A stretch of DNA of 64,000 bases from an uncultured Leptolyngbyaceae cyanobacterium (GCA_938023035.1 CALIDI010000013.1:1-64000); one strand, 5' to 3'; positions 34,611 to 44,650 are shown, counted from the stretch's first letter. The notes: generated from the letters alone by a model not told the origin. Numbers and translations are program-made.

Positions 34611-37403
34611 TTACTTAGACACCTCTAATTTTGCCCCATGGGCTAAAGGGAGCACTAACCGACTAACCGTGCGGTTGTCATCTAGTAGATAAACGGTGAG
34701 TTCCCCGCCAATTAATTGCATCAAGGCCTGACAAACAGCAATGTGTAGGCCAGGGGGCTGCTCCAGGGTTGATTGACGCAATAAGTCTTGGGTTCTGCCA
34801 CGCTCTAAATCGGCTAATAAACGGTGATTGACCTGCCCACTGTCGGTAATGGAAAGCTCAAACCAGCGATTATCGATCTGGCGACACCAGAGGTCAATGC
34901 GCCCACCCGCGCTAGAACGTTGACAAGCAAAAACCAGTAACTCGTAAAGGACAAGCTCTATCTTGCTAATATCGCCGCTAATTGTCAGGTTGGTTTCGTC
35001 ATGAACCTGCGACCAGAGTTGCCGCTGCCGGATTAACCAATCAACCCGCTCAATCGCTTTTTTTAAGAGACTAATTAAGGAAATGGTCTGAGTTTGGGTT
35101 TGCAATTGCCATTGCTCTTCCTGTAGCAAGCGCTGAATTGGTGCGATCGCCTCATTCAACTGGCGAAAAATTTGTTGTTGGCGTGTCTGGTAGAGAGGGT
35201 CTTTGGGCTGCTCCAGCTCATTTAGGCGCTTCATACTATTCATCAAGGCCCGATAGACATCTTCTAAGCGACGGTGCTTATACCAGTTCAGTTGTTCTAG
35301 CTCTTTGCGCTGTCGGGCGAGGTGCTCCGTCAGACTCACATAGCGGCGCGACCAAGCCAGTTGATTTACGAACAAGCGAACGGTTTTGAGTTGAGTGTCG
35401 CTCCAGTAGCGGCTGGACACGTCGGCTATCAGGAGAATGCTCGTAGGCTCATGCTCGGGTGCTGTGCGCAGGGTTGTGATGAGCACCTGACCAATGCTAG
35501 TGCCCTTCAGCCATTGCCGCGACTGAGGGGGAATGTCACCCCCGGCGATCGCCAGAACTTCCTCACTTTCTAAGGCCCAGCGCAGCAACGGATCGGTTTG
35601 AACTGAAATGGCTCCATTTGGTGTGACCGAAAAATTATCATTTTCAGGCGTCGCCGTCTTGACTCGGGCAGTGCTATCACCAGGCTGCCAGCTAATCAGG
35701 CCGACAAGGGGCGCTTGCAACAGTTGGGTCAGGTATTGTAAGGCTGATTTTTCTAAATCCTCAAGCTGGTGGGCTTGTTGAATGGTCGTTAAACCCCATT
35801 GAATCGTCTGATTAATCTTTTGCTGTTGCTCATTATCCTGTTGTAAGCTCCACTGATGCAAAATCACACCAATTTGCTGATTCACCATTTGCACCAGACT
35901 ACACTCCGCCCGATTCCAGGTTCGGGGTGTTTCATGACAAACAATCACAACTCCTTCTAGAGGGCTACTGTTGCGAGTGCTGCCAACCAGAGCGGCTTTT
36001 ACTCCCAGCTCCAGTAGAGACTGCCGCCACTCTTGCAGGCGTTGATCGCTATCCAGATTCTCAAAGGTGAGGGGCACAGCGCTATTTTCTAATTCCTTCC
36101 AGATGGGGTCAGGTAAGCGGCCTATTGCCCCTAATAAAGGTCGGCGATTGTGGGGTTGAGTTTGATAGGCTAGTTCAAACTGGGCCAGCTCACGGTTGAA
36201 GACGAGAAGGAGAAATCGTTCTGCCCGCAGGCGATAGCAAATTTGCTCTGCCGCCATCTTGAGGGTGTTTTTCCAATCTTCTTCAGTCGTAATCGAGCGG
36301 GCAATCCCTGCGGTTAGCTGCTGGTCGGCCTTAACCTCACGAATGGTTTGCTCCATCTCGTGTAGGGGGGCGGTGAGTGCAATAATTTGGGCAGCCCCGC
36401 GAATGTAACTTTTCTCTTCTTCCTCCCAGATGCGGGGTTCATTGCCTTCGACGGCTAAAAACCCCAAGAGTTCTCCCTGTACCAAAATTGGGGCCGCCAA
36501 GAGCGATCGCGCCCGAATTTGTTGCATCAACCGGCTCGTTAAATCTGCCTTCAGAGAACTGTGGGCTTCCCCAATCGAGACGATTTGATCGGCCAATAGA
36601 GCCTGGTAAAAGCCACCGACTTCTTGCACCGTAATCCCTGATGCGGGCTGATTTGCCTCATTAAAGCCGGTTGTTCGCTGACGATTACTCACCCGTCGCC
36701 AGAAATAGCGACGCTCCCGTTCAAACCAGTAGACACTAGTGCGGCTAGGTTGAATAAAGTGGTGCGTTTCTTCTACGACAGCCTCTAAGCGTGCGCCTAA
36801 CCCAGAGAGTTCGCGCATCTTTGTCAGCAGGGTGAGCAGAGGTTGATGAGGGCGTTTTTCCTGTTGGCGCTTCCATTCACTCTCAATTTGATAAAGCGCT
36901 GTGCCCAGGCTGCCAAAAACCATCGAGAGCCGCGCTTTCTCATCAGATCGGGGAGACACGCCCCAATGGGGGGTGCCCAACAGCACGACGCCATAGCAGG
37001 CATCTCGATAGCGAATGGGAAAAATGACCGTGCCTTTGATATTAAGTGCTTGAGCTGCCTTGCGCCATTCTCCGGCCCGCAACTCTTCACCTAAATCGGG
37101 TATGGCCAGAGGCCGTTGTTGAATCACCACTTGCTCTAATAAGTCGCCAGGACTCAACATAAATCGCTGCCGCAGCAGGGGGATGTGGCCTTCTGACGTG
37201 ATTCCCCCTTTACCCACCAAGCGGTGTTCGATGCGATCATATAACCCAATCCAGATTAGGGAATAGCTAAACTCAGTGCTAAGGAACCCTAAAACCGTAT
37301 CGATCAGAACGTCTGTATTTTCTTCTTCTCGCAAGATTTGAAGTGTCCGTCCCAGGGATACCAGTTGCTTGTCGTATTCATTTGGTTCTTTCTGGGAGAC
37401 CAT
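34611..37403 (-). CDS. Multi-GAF protein with degenerate histidine-kinase ATPase
   Basis: This 930-residue cytoplasmic protein is built of several GAF-type sensor domains. One lies near residues 25-165 (TDVLIDTVLGFLSTEFSYSL), a second at about 180-340 and likely ones at about 360-500 and 540-690. The C-terminal 230 residues resemble a histidine-kinase core: a helical part with LEQLNWYKHRRLEDVYRALM, then an ATPase-like part near 810-925 with ELSITDSGQ (a G1-like box). The N-box position reads IELVLYELLVFACQ without the usual Asn, so ATP binding may be impaired. I chose ATG 37403; the frame continues to a TTG at 37493, but those residues are not conserved-looking. Regulatory role inferred. Confidence 0.78.
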   Translation of the reverse strand: MVSQKEPNEYDKQLVSLGRTLQILREEENTDVLIDTVLGFLSTEFSYSLIWIGLYDRIEHRLVGKGGITSEGHIPLLRQRFMLSPGDLLEQVVIQQRPLAIPDLGEELRAGEWRKAAQALNIKGTVIFPIRYRDACYGVVLLGTPHWGVSPRSDEKARLSMVFGSLGTALYQIESEWKRQQEKRPHQPLLTLLTKMRELSGLGARLEAVVEETHHFIQPSRTSVYWFERERRYFWRRVSNRQRTTGFNEANQPASGITVQEVGGFYQALLADQIVSIGEAHSSLKADLTSRLMQQIRARSLLAAPILVQGELLGFLAVEGNEPRIWEEEEKSYIRGAAQIIALTAPLHEMEQTIREVKADQQLTAGIARSITTEEDWKNTLKMAAEQICYRLRAERFLLLVFNRELAQFELAYQTQPHNRRPLLGAIGRLPDPIWKELENSAVPLTFENLDSDQRLQEWRQSLLELGVKAALVGSTRNSSPLEGVVIVCHETPRTWNRAECSLVQMVNQQIGVILHQWSLQQDNEQQQKINQTIQWGLTTIQQAHQLEDLEKSALQYLTQLLQAPLVGLISWQPGDSTARVKTATPENDNFSVTPNGAISVQTDPLLRWALESEEVLAIAGGDIPPQSRQWLKGTSIGQVLITTLRTAPEHEPTSILLIADVSSRYWSDTQLKTVRLFVNQLAWSRRYVSLTEHLARQRKELEQLNWYKHRRLEDVYRALMNSMKRLNELEQPKDPLYQTRQQQIFRQLNEAIAPIQRLLQEEQWQLQTQTQTISLISLLKKAIERVDWLIRQRQLWSQVHDETNLTISGDISKIELVLYELLVFACQRSSAGGRIDLWCRQIDNRWFELSITDSGQVNHRLLADLERGRTQDLLRQSTLEQPPGLHIAVCQALMQLIGGELTVYLLDDNRTVSRLVLPLAHGAKLEVSK

Positions 37404-38361
37404 AGGTGCGATCGCTAATCGAGAAACATTAAGGAAACTGGGAGGATCTGAGTGAAATTCTGAACAAAGTGCCAATGGGTAAGCATTGGCCAACCTGGAG
37501 AACGTTGAAACGTGAAGAAGGAGGAGAGATTAGCGGCTATGAACTTTAGCAGGAAAGCTTCTTTCTAAGCCCGAAATGTTCTGACGACTGGAACAACGCC
37601 TTTGGCGATGGCTGAAAGACGAAGCAATTGAACGCATCGGCGGGGCAGGGTGTTTTGTAATGTAGGTATTTTGCCAGAATATCAGTGATTTGACCTGTAT
37701 TTATCATGCCAAATCCGGCTCTGGCTTTGCGACCTTTGCGGATCGAAGAAAAATTACTCTGGCAAAAGAGAATAAGAAAGGTGGGGTACTCGTGTTCTTT
37801 TATACCGTTACGTCGTGAAATCTCTTCTTTCAGGAAAAATTGAGTCAACCTTGTCAACGTTCAATTTGTCGGGTTTGACAGGGGGAAGCTTTTAGGTAAA
37901 CCCTGGTGGTAAAGCTCAGTTATAGCCATCGCGACCTGATTTGGGCGGGGGGCGGTGCTTCTACACTCCCTCACCCCGATTGGACTCAGAAACTTGGCGA
38001 TCGCTATTATGGGTCGATTCAATATAGCGGCTGGCTCAAAGTTCAGGTAGGAGGTTTGATTGGGTGCATGGCACTTTTGCCCTCACCCTTTTCTGGTATG
38101 CCCGGATTGCTCTCATCCCGCTCCCAAATTGGGAGCGGGACTTTGAGATGGCTCGGCTCCCCTTCTCCCAACCTAGGAGAAGGGCTGGGGGATGAGGGCC
38201 TGCAAAGCTACCATGCTCTTAATTTGATCTGTGGGTTTAATCTGTGGGGGGCAGATGGAAGATGCTTGGTGCGCATTGCCGGGTTGTCTGCTGTCATACA
38301 ACTTTGCGATTAAACTTTTATTTATGATTTTCGGTTGCCCACGTTTTTTCTCCCTCACCCT
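37404..38361. other. Intergenic region with repeat family B
   Basis: About 960 bases without a convincing gene. Repeat family B occupies 38061-38220. Positions 37953-38005 resemble 29772-29826. A 103-residue minus-strand frame at 37546-37857 has no family resemblance and is left out. Confidence 0.5.
38061..38220 (+). repeat. Repeat family B (MITE-like), full copy
   Basis: Left end: GGGTGCATGGCACTTTTGCC. Right end: GATGAGGGCCTGCAAAG followed by ...CATGCTCT. The ends are imperfect inverted repeats. Internal palindromes are CTCCCAAATTGGGAG and CCTTCTCCCAACCTAGGAGAAGG. It has no coding capacity, so any mobility would depend on a transposase elsewhere. Confidence 0.78.
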
Positions 38362-39627
38362 ATGGTGATTTTGACGCTGCTTAATCCTGACACAAAGACC
38401 CCTGTGCAAACGTGGCAATTTGAGCAGTCGATGATTCGCGTTGGGCGATCGCCCGATAATGATGTTGTGCTCAGTGATGGGGTTGTTTCACGCTATCACT
38501 TGGAGTTACGTACTGTCGCACCGCGATCGTTAGGGAAAGGGATGCCTCAGCCGGGTTGGGAAGTGGTCAACCGCAGTAGTAACGGTACGTTTCTAGACGG
38601 TTATCTGATTACTCAGGCAGCACTCCCTCCTCAAGGAGAACTGCGACTGGCGCAAACAGGGCCACTGCTCCACTTTCAACTGCAATTGGCAGCCCCCCCC
38701 AAAAAATCTCCAGAATTACCCCCCTTGCCCTCCTCCATTTCTCTGGGCAAGGTGCTCTGTGACCATCAAGGTAGCCCCCCCGATAATTTATTTTGCATCC
38801 GCTGTGGGCAGCCCCTACAAGTTCTTAAAACAGTGCGTCAGTATCAGGTGTTAAGGCTGCTTGCACGGGGGGGCATGGGCACAACTTACCTGGTTTGGAG
38901 CAGTGATGGCCATCGTTTGCATCCCCAGCGAGGTCGCTTGCAAGTCTTAAAAGAAATGAATGCCGATGTGGCCCACCTGCCCAAAGCGCAGAAACTCTTT
39001 GAGCGCGAGGCGATCGCCCTCAAAGCTCTACGACATCCGAATATCCCCCGGTTCTATGATTTTTTTATTGACCAGGGCAAAAAATATCTGGTGATGGAAT
39101 TAATCCATGGTCAGGATTTAGAGTGCCGGGTGCGGCAGCAGGGGCCGGTGGCGCTTCCCCAGGCGCTTGCCTGGATGATTCAAGCCTGTTAGGTGCTGGC
39201 TTATTTGCATCAGCAGCCCCAACCTATGATTCATCGCGATATCAAGCCCAGCAATTTATTGGTACGCCAGCGCGATCAGCAGGTCGTGGTCCTAGATTTT
39301 GGTGCTATTAAAGCTGCGGGCCTACTACCAGGCACCCGTATTGGGGCTGAAGGGTACAGCGCCCCTGAGCAGATTCAGGGGCGGGCAGTGATTCAATCGG
39401 ATCTGTATGCCATTGGCACCACGCTCATCTTTTTGCTGACGGGCCGATCTCCCGGTAAACTCTACCGCAAACAAGGGGGGATCTATCGCTTTGTGTTGGA
39501 TGAAGACCTGGGTTTACCCTTGCGTTTGCAGCAGGTGATTGAATGTGTGACGGCACCCGTACCGGGCGATCGCTACCCTTCTGCGACAGAACTAGCCCAC
39601 GCTCTGGCTAGCGCAGTGCCGCTGTAA
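38362..39627 (+). pseudogene. FHA-Ser/Thr protein kinase interrupted by an in-frame TAG
   Basis: Read through, this would be a 421-codon protein: FHA domain (about 1-95: VGRSPDNDVVLSDGVVSRYH, NRSSNGTFLDG), a zinc-ribbon-like CDHQG...FCIRCGQ (about 133-153) and a eukaryotic-type kinase (about 160-415). Kinase motifs are intact: LLARGGMGTTYLVW (glycine loop), LQVLKEMN (Lys), MIHRDIKPSNLL (catalytic), VVLDFGAIK (DFG) and GYSAPEQ. Codon 277 (39190-39192) is TAG, directly before VLAYLHQQPQPMIHRD. Related kinases usually have Glu or Asp at this spot, and GAG or CAG would need one change. The halves are otherwise in the same frame. It may be a young pseudogene, an amber readthrough or a sequencing error. 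A GTG follows the TAG directly but has no clear ribosome-binding site. Confidence 0.85.
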
Positions 39628-39645
39628 ACCCAGTAAATTCAAAAT

Positions 39646-40545
39646 TCAACACGCAGTGGACGACTCTGCGCTGCTTGCAACCTCCGGCTGGATCCGAAGC
39701 TGGTAGCTTAGGTGCGATTGCACCCTCCCTGGTGTAATGGCCCCTGTGATGGGCGCGGCGTAGCGTGGAATAGCACTGGCCGCAAGGGCAACATGGCGAT
39801 CGCTGACTAACAACCCCAAGGTCGGGTCATACCCGCGCCACCCAGCGCCAGGTAGATAGACCTCTGCCCAGGCATGCAAATGGCGCTCTGGAGTGTCTGG
39901 GTCACCCTCGTGATAACCACTCACAAAGCGGGCTGCCAGCCCAACGGCGCGGCAGACCTCGATAAATAACACGGCATAGTCGCGGCAAGAACCCGCTTTG
40001 GTAGACCAGGTAATTCCTGGTAGCTGGGGTTCCCCAGTTTCGCGAATACTGTATTCACAACTTGCGTAAATGCGTTGGTTTAAGCCCGACAAAAATTGCA
40101 ACGGATGCCCTGGATGAATTTGCCAGATCTCCTGGGCGAGCTGGACGGCTGCTGGATCCAGACTTTGGGAATACCCCAGCGATCGCCCACTCAAATAGGG
40201 CTGGAGCTGCTGTAGAAGAGAAGCCGGATAGTCGTAAGGGAGACTCAGTGCCCAAGGTTCTAATAAGTAGTCAAAGGGGTTGGCCTTGTGGGTCTCCACC
40301 TGGGACAAAATTTGCACCTCCAGGGAAGACGTCGACACCCCTGGGTCAAACCAAAGCTTTACCAAATGGTTGCCATCTAAATCAGTGTAGTGGGATTGGT
40401 CAATCGGCATCGGAGCCACTAGCAGCGAAAATGATTGCAATGTCTGCCAACTGTCACTGCGAGGTAATAGCCGAATGATGTGCGGTTGCAACTGCACAAG
40501 CTCATCGTAACGATAGGTAGTGGTATGACTAATTTGATATTTCAA
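39646..40545 (-). CDS. Transglutaminase-like domain protein
   Basis: This 299-residue protein has the Bact_transglu_N plus transglutaminase-core architecture. It starts MKYQISHTTTYRYDELVQLQ, followed by PHIIRLLPRSDSWQ. The catalytic triad is visible as TKAGSCRDYAVLFIEVCRAV (Cys), RHLHAWAEVYLPGAG (His) and YDPT (Asp). It probably acts as a peptidase or amide-bond enzyme and not as a classical transglutaminase. The start codon is TTG at 40545, with AGGAG about 11 bases upstream; no ATG fits. It is the last of three co-oriented genes (ATP-grasp, alpha-E, this one), a well-known linked set thought to make or cut peptide-like tags. Confidence 0.9.
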   Translation of the reverse strand: MKYQISHTTTYRYDELVQLQPHIIRLLPRSDSWQTLQSFSLLVAPMPIDQSHYTDLDGNHLVKLWFDPGVSTSSLEVQILSQVETHKANPFDYLLEPWALSLPYDYPASLLQQLQPYLSGRSLGYSQSLDPAAVQLAQEIWQIHPGHPLQFLSGLNQRIYASCEYSIRETGEPQLPGITWSTKAGSCRDYAVLFIEVCRAVGLAARFVSGYHEGDPDTPERHLHAWAEVYLPGAGWRGYDPTLGLLVSDRHVALAASAIPRYAAPITGAITPGRVQSHLSYQLRIQPEVASSAESSTAC

Positions 40546-40562
40546 GACAATAACCGCTCCTG

Positions 40563-41537
40563 TTAACTCGCCATTTCTATCACTGACTCCAGTGCAAAAA
40601 AGGTTTCAAAAATCTTCTCACCCACATTGTTCATCCGCGTTTGTAAGTCATCTAGAAACTCATGCATGCCAAACTGGATGATTTCATCAATCGTGATGTA
40701 GTCTAAATCAGCGCGCAAACGTCCTAAAGTGCGCTCGACAGTAGCACGCCAAGAGCCTAGGGGTGTACCCGTAATCTTGTGCAGCGATCGCTCCGCTTCG
40801 ATAATACAAAACCGAATTGAACGCGGAAATTCTCCATCTAAGATTAAGAAATCTGCCACTGACTGGGGCGAAATTCGATGCATTCCTCGTTTGCGATACA
40901 TCTCATAAGCACTGGCCGACTTGAGCAGAGCAATCCACTGTAATTCATCTAGGGTTGTGCCGACATCCCGTACAGAGGGCAGCAGAATAAAGTATTTCAC
41001 ATCGAGAATGCGGGCTGTTTTGTCCGCTCGCTCTAGCAAGCGCCCAATCTGACCAAAGTGCCAGCCCTCATTGTGAGACATGGTCGCATCCATAATTCCT
41101 GCAAACAAATGACTGGCCTGTTTCACCTCCTCAAAGAAGTGAAACAACGCAGCGGTATCGGTGGCCCGCAGATGTTCCGCCGCTTCAGTCACCATCAGGT
41201 AAAAGGCATTTACTTGCTGCCACATTTCTGAAGAAATAATTTCGCGCACAGAGCGAGCATTTTCGCGGGCACGGCAGAGACAGGAAAAAATTGAGCTAGG
41301 GTACTCGGCATCAAAGGTGAGAAACCGCAAAACATTCTCGGCTGTGGCTTCACCATAGCGTTGTTGAAATAGAGGCAAGTCTCCTGTAGTCAAGACAATG
41401 GGCTGCCACTGCTGAGTCATTCCCTCAGGGGAATCGAGCAGCAGATTAAGATTAACCTCAACAAAACGAGAAACATTTTCGGCTCGCTCGACATAACGAT
41501 TTAACCAGTAGATTGAATCTGCAACACGACTCAGCAT
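40563..41537 (-). CDS. Alpha-E domain protein (DUF403)
   Basis: This 324-residue, almost wholly helical protein is of the alpha-E/DUF403 family. It begins MLSRVADSIYWLNRYVERAE, the family hallmark, and continues with REIISSEMWQQVNAFYLMV and GRLLERADKTARILDVKYF. No catalytic role is established; the family always occurs with circularly permuted ATP-grasp and transglutaminase-like proteins, and may provide a binding or dimer scaffold. It is 17 bases upstream of the transglutaminase gene, so co-transcription is very likely. Confidence 0.93.
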   Translation of the reverse strand: MLSRVADSIYWLNRYVERAENVSRFVEVNLNLLLDSPEGMTQQWQPIVLTTGDLPLFQQRYGEATAENVLRFLTFDAEYPSSIFSCLCRARENARSVREIISSEMWQQVNAFYLMVTEAAEHLRATDTAALFHFFEEVKQASHLFAGIMDATMSHNEGWHFGQIGRLLERADKTARILDVKYFILLPSVRDVGTTLDELQWIALLKSASAYEMYRKRGMHRISPQSVADFLILDGEFPRSIRFCIIEAERSLHKITGTPLGSWRATVERTLGRLRADLDYITIDEIIQFGMHEFLDDLQTRMNNVGEKIFETFFALESVIEMAS

Positions 41538-41630
41538 AGGTAAAGATAGGGAAGTGTAAAGTCTTCTAAGATCTAAACTTTAGAATCAATTAGAATCAGA
41601 AAGTGATTCTGACTGGTATCATCCAAACCT

Positions 41631-43064
41631 TTAAGAACTGACGACCCAGGTATCTTTGCTGCCCCCTCCTTGCGAAGAGTTGACTACTAGCGAACCCTTG
41701 CGTAGGGCTACACGGGTCAGGCCGCCAGGATTGACGTAAATATCTTTGCCATAAAGGATATAGGGCCGCAAATCGACATGGCGACCCTCAAAGTGATCAT
41801 CCACCAAGGTCGGAACCCGCGACAGGGAAAGGGTTGGCTGGGCGATGTATTGACGGGGATGAGTGCGGATGCGATCGCTAAAGTCATCTCGTTCTGCCTG
41901 AGTTGCCTTAGGCCCCACTAGCATGCCATAACCGCCTGATTCATCCGCTGATTTAACCACCAACTGATCCAGATGATCCAGCACATACTGCTGTTGCTCT
42001 GGCTCCCAGCACAAGTAGGTCGGTACATTATTGAGAATCGGCTCTTGATCGAGGTAGTAGCGGATCATCTGGGGCACGTAGGCATAGATCACCTTGTCAT
42101 CCGCAACACCCGTGCCTAGGGCATTGGCGATCGCCACCCGGCCTGCTCGGTAAACCTCCATCAAACCAGGGATACCAAGAAGCGAGTCGGGACGAAAGAC
42201 CAAAGGGTCAATGAAAGTATCATCAATGCGGCGATAGATCACATCTATCCGCTGTAACCCCTTCGTGGTGCGCATCTGTAAAAACCCATCAGCCACGACC
42301 AGATCGCGTCCTTCTACCAGTTCTACCCCCATCTGTTGCGCCAGAAAGGAATGTTCAAAATAGGCAGAATTAAAAATTCCAGGCGTGAGCACCACGACTG
42401 TAGGGTCCAGCATATTGGCCGGGGCAAGATTCAGAAGCGTTTCCAGCAGATGGCTGGGATACTCCTCCACTGGTTGAATTTTCATGTTGTTGAAAACCAG
42501 GGGAAAGGTGCTCTTCATCACGCGCCGATTTTCTAGCACATAGGAAACCCCAGAGGGGCAGCGCAGGTTATCTTCCAACACATACCAGCAGCCATCCTGA
42601 TCGCGCACTAGATCGGTACCTGTGATATGACACCAGATCCCCGCTGGGGGTTTCAGACCCAAGCACGGCTTTAAATAGCCACTGGCCGAAAAGACTAATT
42701 CAGCAGGAATCACCCCATCAGCAAGAATTTTTTGATCGCTATAAATATCGGATAAAAATAAATTGAGCGCACTGATCCGCTGTTTAAGCCCCTGCTCCAG
42801 GATAGCCCACTCCGAAGCTGCCACAATCCGCGGCATGATGTCGAAGGGTAAAATACGCTCCGTTCCCTGGTTGTCGCTGTAGACATTAAACGTAACGCCT
42901 AGTTTAAACAAGGCAATCTGAGCGGCTTTATGCCGACGCTGAATATCCTCCAAAGACAGCGAATTAAGCCGCTCAATCAGCGGGGCAGCCTCGGGGCGCG
43001 GTTCGCCCTTGGCGCTGAATAGTTCGTCATAAAATCCTTCGGTGTCATAGTCGTGGAATTGCAC
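41631..43064 (-). CDS. Circularly permuted ATP-grasp protein (DUF404/DUF407)
   Basis: This 477-residue protein is the CP-ATP-grasp type 2 family, predicted to join a carboxylate to an amine using ATP. The [18 protein letters not shown] start and [20 protein letters not shown] are hallmark sequences. [20 protein letters not shown] (metal/ATP binding), [35 protein letters not shown] and [10 protein letters not shown] follow. The start is GTG at 43064, matching family starts. It heads the three-gene set with the alpha-E and transglutaminase-like genes. The substrate is not known; a peptide-like tag or modification is the published prediction for this gene set. Confidence 0.93.
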   Translation of the reverse strand: MQFHDYDTEGFYDELFSAKGEPRPEAAPLIERLNSLSLEDIQRRHKAAQIALFKLGVTFNVYSDNQGTERILPFDIMPRIVAASEWAILEQGLKQRISALNLFLSDIYSDQKILADGVIPAELVFSASGYLKPCLGLKPPAGIWCHITGTDLVRDQDGCWYVLEDNLRCPSGVSYVLENRRVMKSTFPLVFNNMKIQPVEEYPSHLLETLLNLAPANMLDPTVVVLTPGIFNSAYFEHSFLAQQMGVELVEGRDLVVADGFLQMRTTKGLQRIDVIYRRIDDTFIDPLVFRPDSLLGIPGLMEVYRAGRVAIANALGTGVADDKVIYAYVPQMIRYYLDQEPILNNVPTYLCWEPEQQQYVLDHLDQLVVKSADESGGYGMLVGPKATQAERDDFSDRIRTHPRQYIAQPTLSLSRVPTLVDDHFEGRHVDLRPYILYGKDIYVNPGGLTRVALRKGSLVVNSSQGGGSKDTWVVSS

Positions 43065-43794
43065 TGGTGCTCCCCGAATCGATATTTCTCTTGATCAATA
43101 AGGGCGAAGACAACATTCAACTGTAACCAGAGTTACGATCGCCCGAGTCTAACAGAGCTGAGCTGCTAGAAATCTACATTTCAGTCTAAAGGGGAAACTC
43201 AGTTTCTGCGCTCAAACTTTGTAGACTTAAATTTGGTGAACGATTGCCGCTGCCCGCTGGCTGGTGTCATGCCAATAATCGGAAGGGTGCATGTCACTTT
43301 TGCCCTCACCCTAAATCTCTCTTGCCCCCATTTATGAGGAGTTGGGGAGAGGGACTTTGAAGTGGTTCAGCGCCCCTTCTCTCAGGTTGGGAGAAGGGCT
43401 AGGGGATGAAGGCCTGCTAAAGGTGACATGCTCTCAATCGGGATCTTCCTCAAGACAGGTGCAGGTGGCAACTTTTATCCGACATATAGAGTCTAAGAGA
43501 GTGTTTGAAAGGTGTCTGGCGGCTAAACCTGCGGCTCTATGAGTCACGTCAGCATAGGTGGCTTGAACCCACAGAAAACCGATAAAATCTGCGGAGGTAA
43601 ATTTTGCCTGTATCACCACGACTTAAGTCGTTAGGTCTATCGGGAAAACAGGCTTTTAGAGCATTCTCTAAGAACTCTATTTTGAAATAGATATCCTAAT
43701 TTTGATCCAGCCACAGATAAGGTGCGGCCTAGGCAACAGCAGGCAGTTGCCATCACAAAAACTGAATTTTTTTCCCTCTTTCCTGGTTATCGAG
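43065..43794. other. Intergenic region with repeat family B
   Basis: About 730 bases. Repeat family B occupies 43285-43437. The remainder shows no gene, and short open frames have no family resemblance. Promoters of the divergent ATP-grasp gene and the DUF1400 gene are expected at its two ends. Confidence 0.5.
43285..43437 (+). repeat. Repeat family B (MITE-like), full copy
   Basis: Left end GGGTGCATGTCACTTTTGCC and right end AAAGGTGACATGCTCTC are inverted repeats of about 20 bases. This is the copy with the cleanest ends. The internal stem CCTTCTCTCAGGTTGGGAGAAGG is present. Confidence 0.8.
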
Positions 43795-44355
43795 ATGTGG
43801 AAAATTTTGTTAAATCCTATTCGGGTTTGGCGGCGATCTCGGTTGCTCTTACTGAGCAGCAGCTTTACCCTGATCAGTTTTAGGGCGATCGCTGCCGAGC
43901 AAGTGGTGTTGCGCTACGGTGCCTTCAGAAGCTCTGTTCCCGTAGCTGACTTGGCAGAATTAGGCAGCAGTGGTCAGGCTCCAGCTTCGATTCAGCCTTA
44001 TCTGCGCCTGCTTAATCGCGAACCCGTGGAGGTACAACAGGCATTAACCAGCCAAGTCAGCATTAATCATCCCCTCATGGATCGGGTGCTCAACAGCCCT
44101 GTAGGAGAAGTTATGCTGGATCTCCTGGGGGATGTGATTCAAACTCCGACGGGGGCTGCCAACCAGCAAGCCTTGAGAGCGGCCTTGGTGCTGGCGGCTA
44201 GCGACGATGGCAAGGTATCGATTCTGGAGGTGATTCAACACTACCCCACCCAGGAGATTCATCTAGATGGCAAACGTCTGCTGGCCGCCTACCGAGAACT
44301 CAGCCAGCTCGAAAAGCAAGCCCGCCAAGTTGAGCGTCTGATCAGGCTCTTCTAA
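43795..44355 (+). CDS. DUF1400 domain exported protein
   Basis: This 186-residue protein has a signal-like N-terminus (about 1-35) and a DUF1400 module: EQVVLRYGAFRSSVPVADLA, then LRLLNREPVEVQQALTSQV, and GEVMLDLLGDVIQTPTGAAN. In cyanobacteria DUF1400 usually precedes an alpha/beta-hydrolase domain. Here the protein ends shortly after the module, so it is either a naturally short family member or a truncated hydrolase. ATG 43795 (MWKILLNP) is chosen because it begins the signal peptide. No hydrolase remnant is visible downstream. Confidence 0.82.
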   Translation: MWKILLNPIRVWRRSRLLLLSSSFTLISFRAIAAEQVVLRYGAFRSSVPVADLAELGSSGQAPASIQPYLRLLNREPVEVQQALTSQVSINHPLMDRVLNSPVGEVMLDLLGDVIQTPTGAANQQALRAALVLAASDDGKVSILEVIQHYPTQEIHLDGKRLLAAYRELSQLEKQARQVERLIRLF

Positions 44356-44574
44356 GCTAGGGCGAATACTAGTGCTCTGGAATGGCCTGAAAAGTCTTTC
44401 CTTTGCCATAGATTTTTGCGGCTCTACTCAAGGCGTTGTGACGCAGCGTAGCCAGAGCAAAGATTATTGCCAGGATTTGGAGAATGGATATACCCCTCAT
44501 GGCAGGTACGATCGCCTATGGCAACAAAAGCCCCCAAGTGTATCCCAGGTTCGTAACCCTCACCCTCAATCCCT

Positions 44575-44650
44575 CTCCTCTTCGTCCATCTTGGAGAAGG
44601 GGAATTGCCCTGATGGGCATTCCAGCAAAGGGGGAATGGAGAGCTTTGCT
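44575..44650 (-). repeat. Interspersed repeat family D, diverged copy 4
   Basis: The reverse complement reads TTTGCTGGAATGCCCATCAG, then GGGCAATTCCCCTTCTCC, comparable to the CTTGAATGCTTGTCAGGGCG block of copy 2. More diverged than the other copies. Confidence 0.5.

Noticed and set aside
37546-37857. 103-residue minus-strand frame
   Set aside because: No family resemblance and composition not typical; the region appears to be non-coding.
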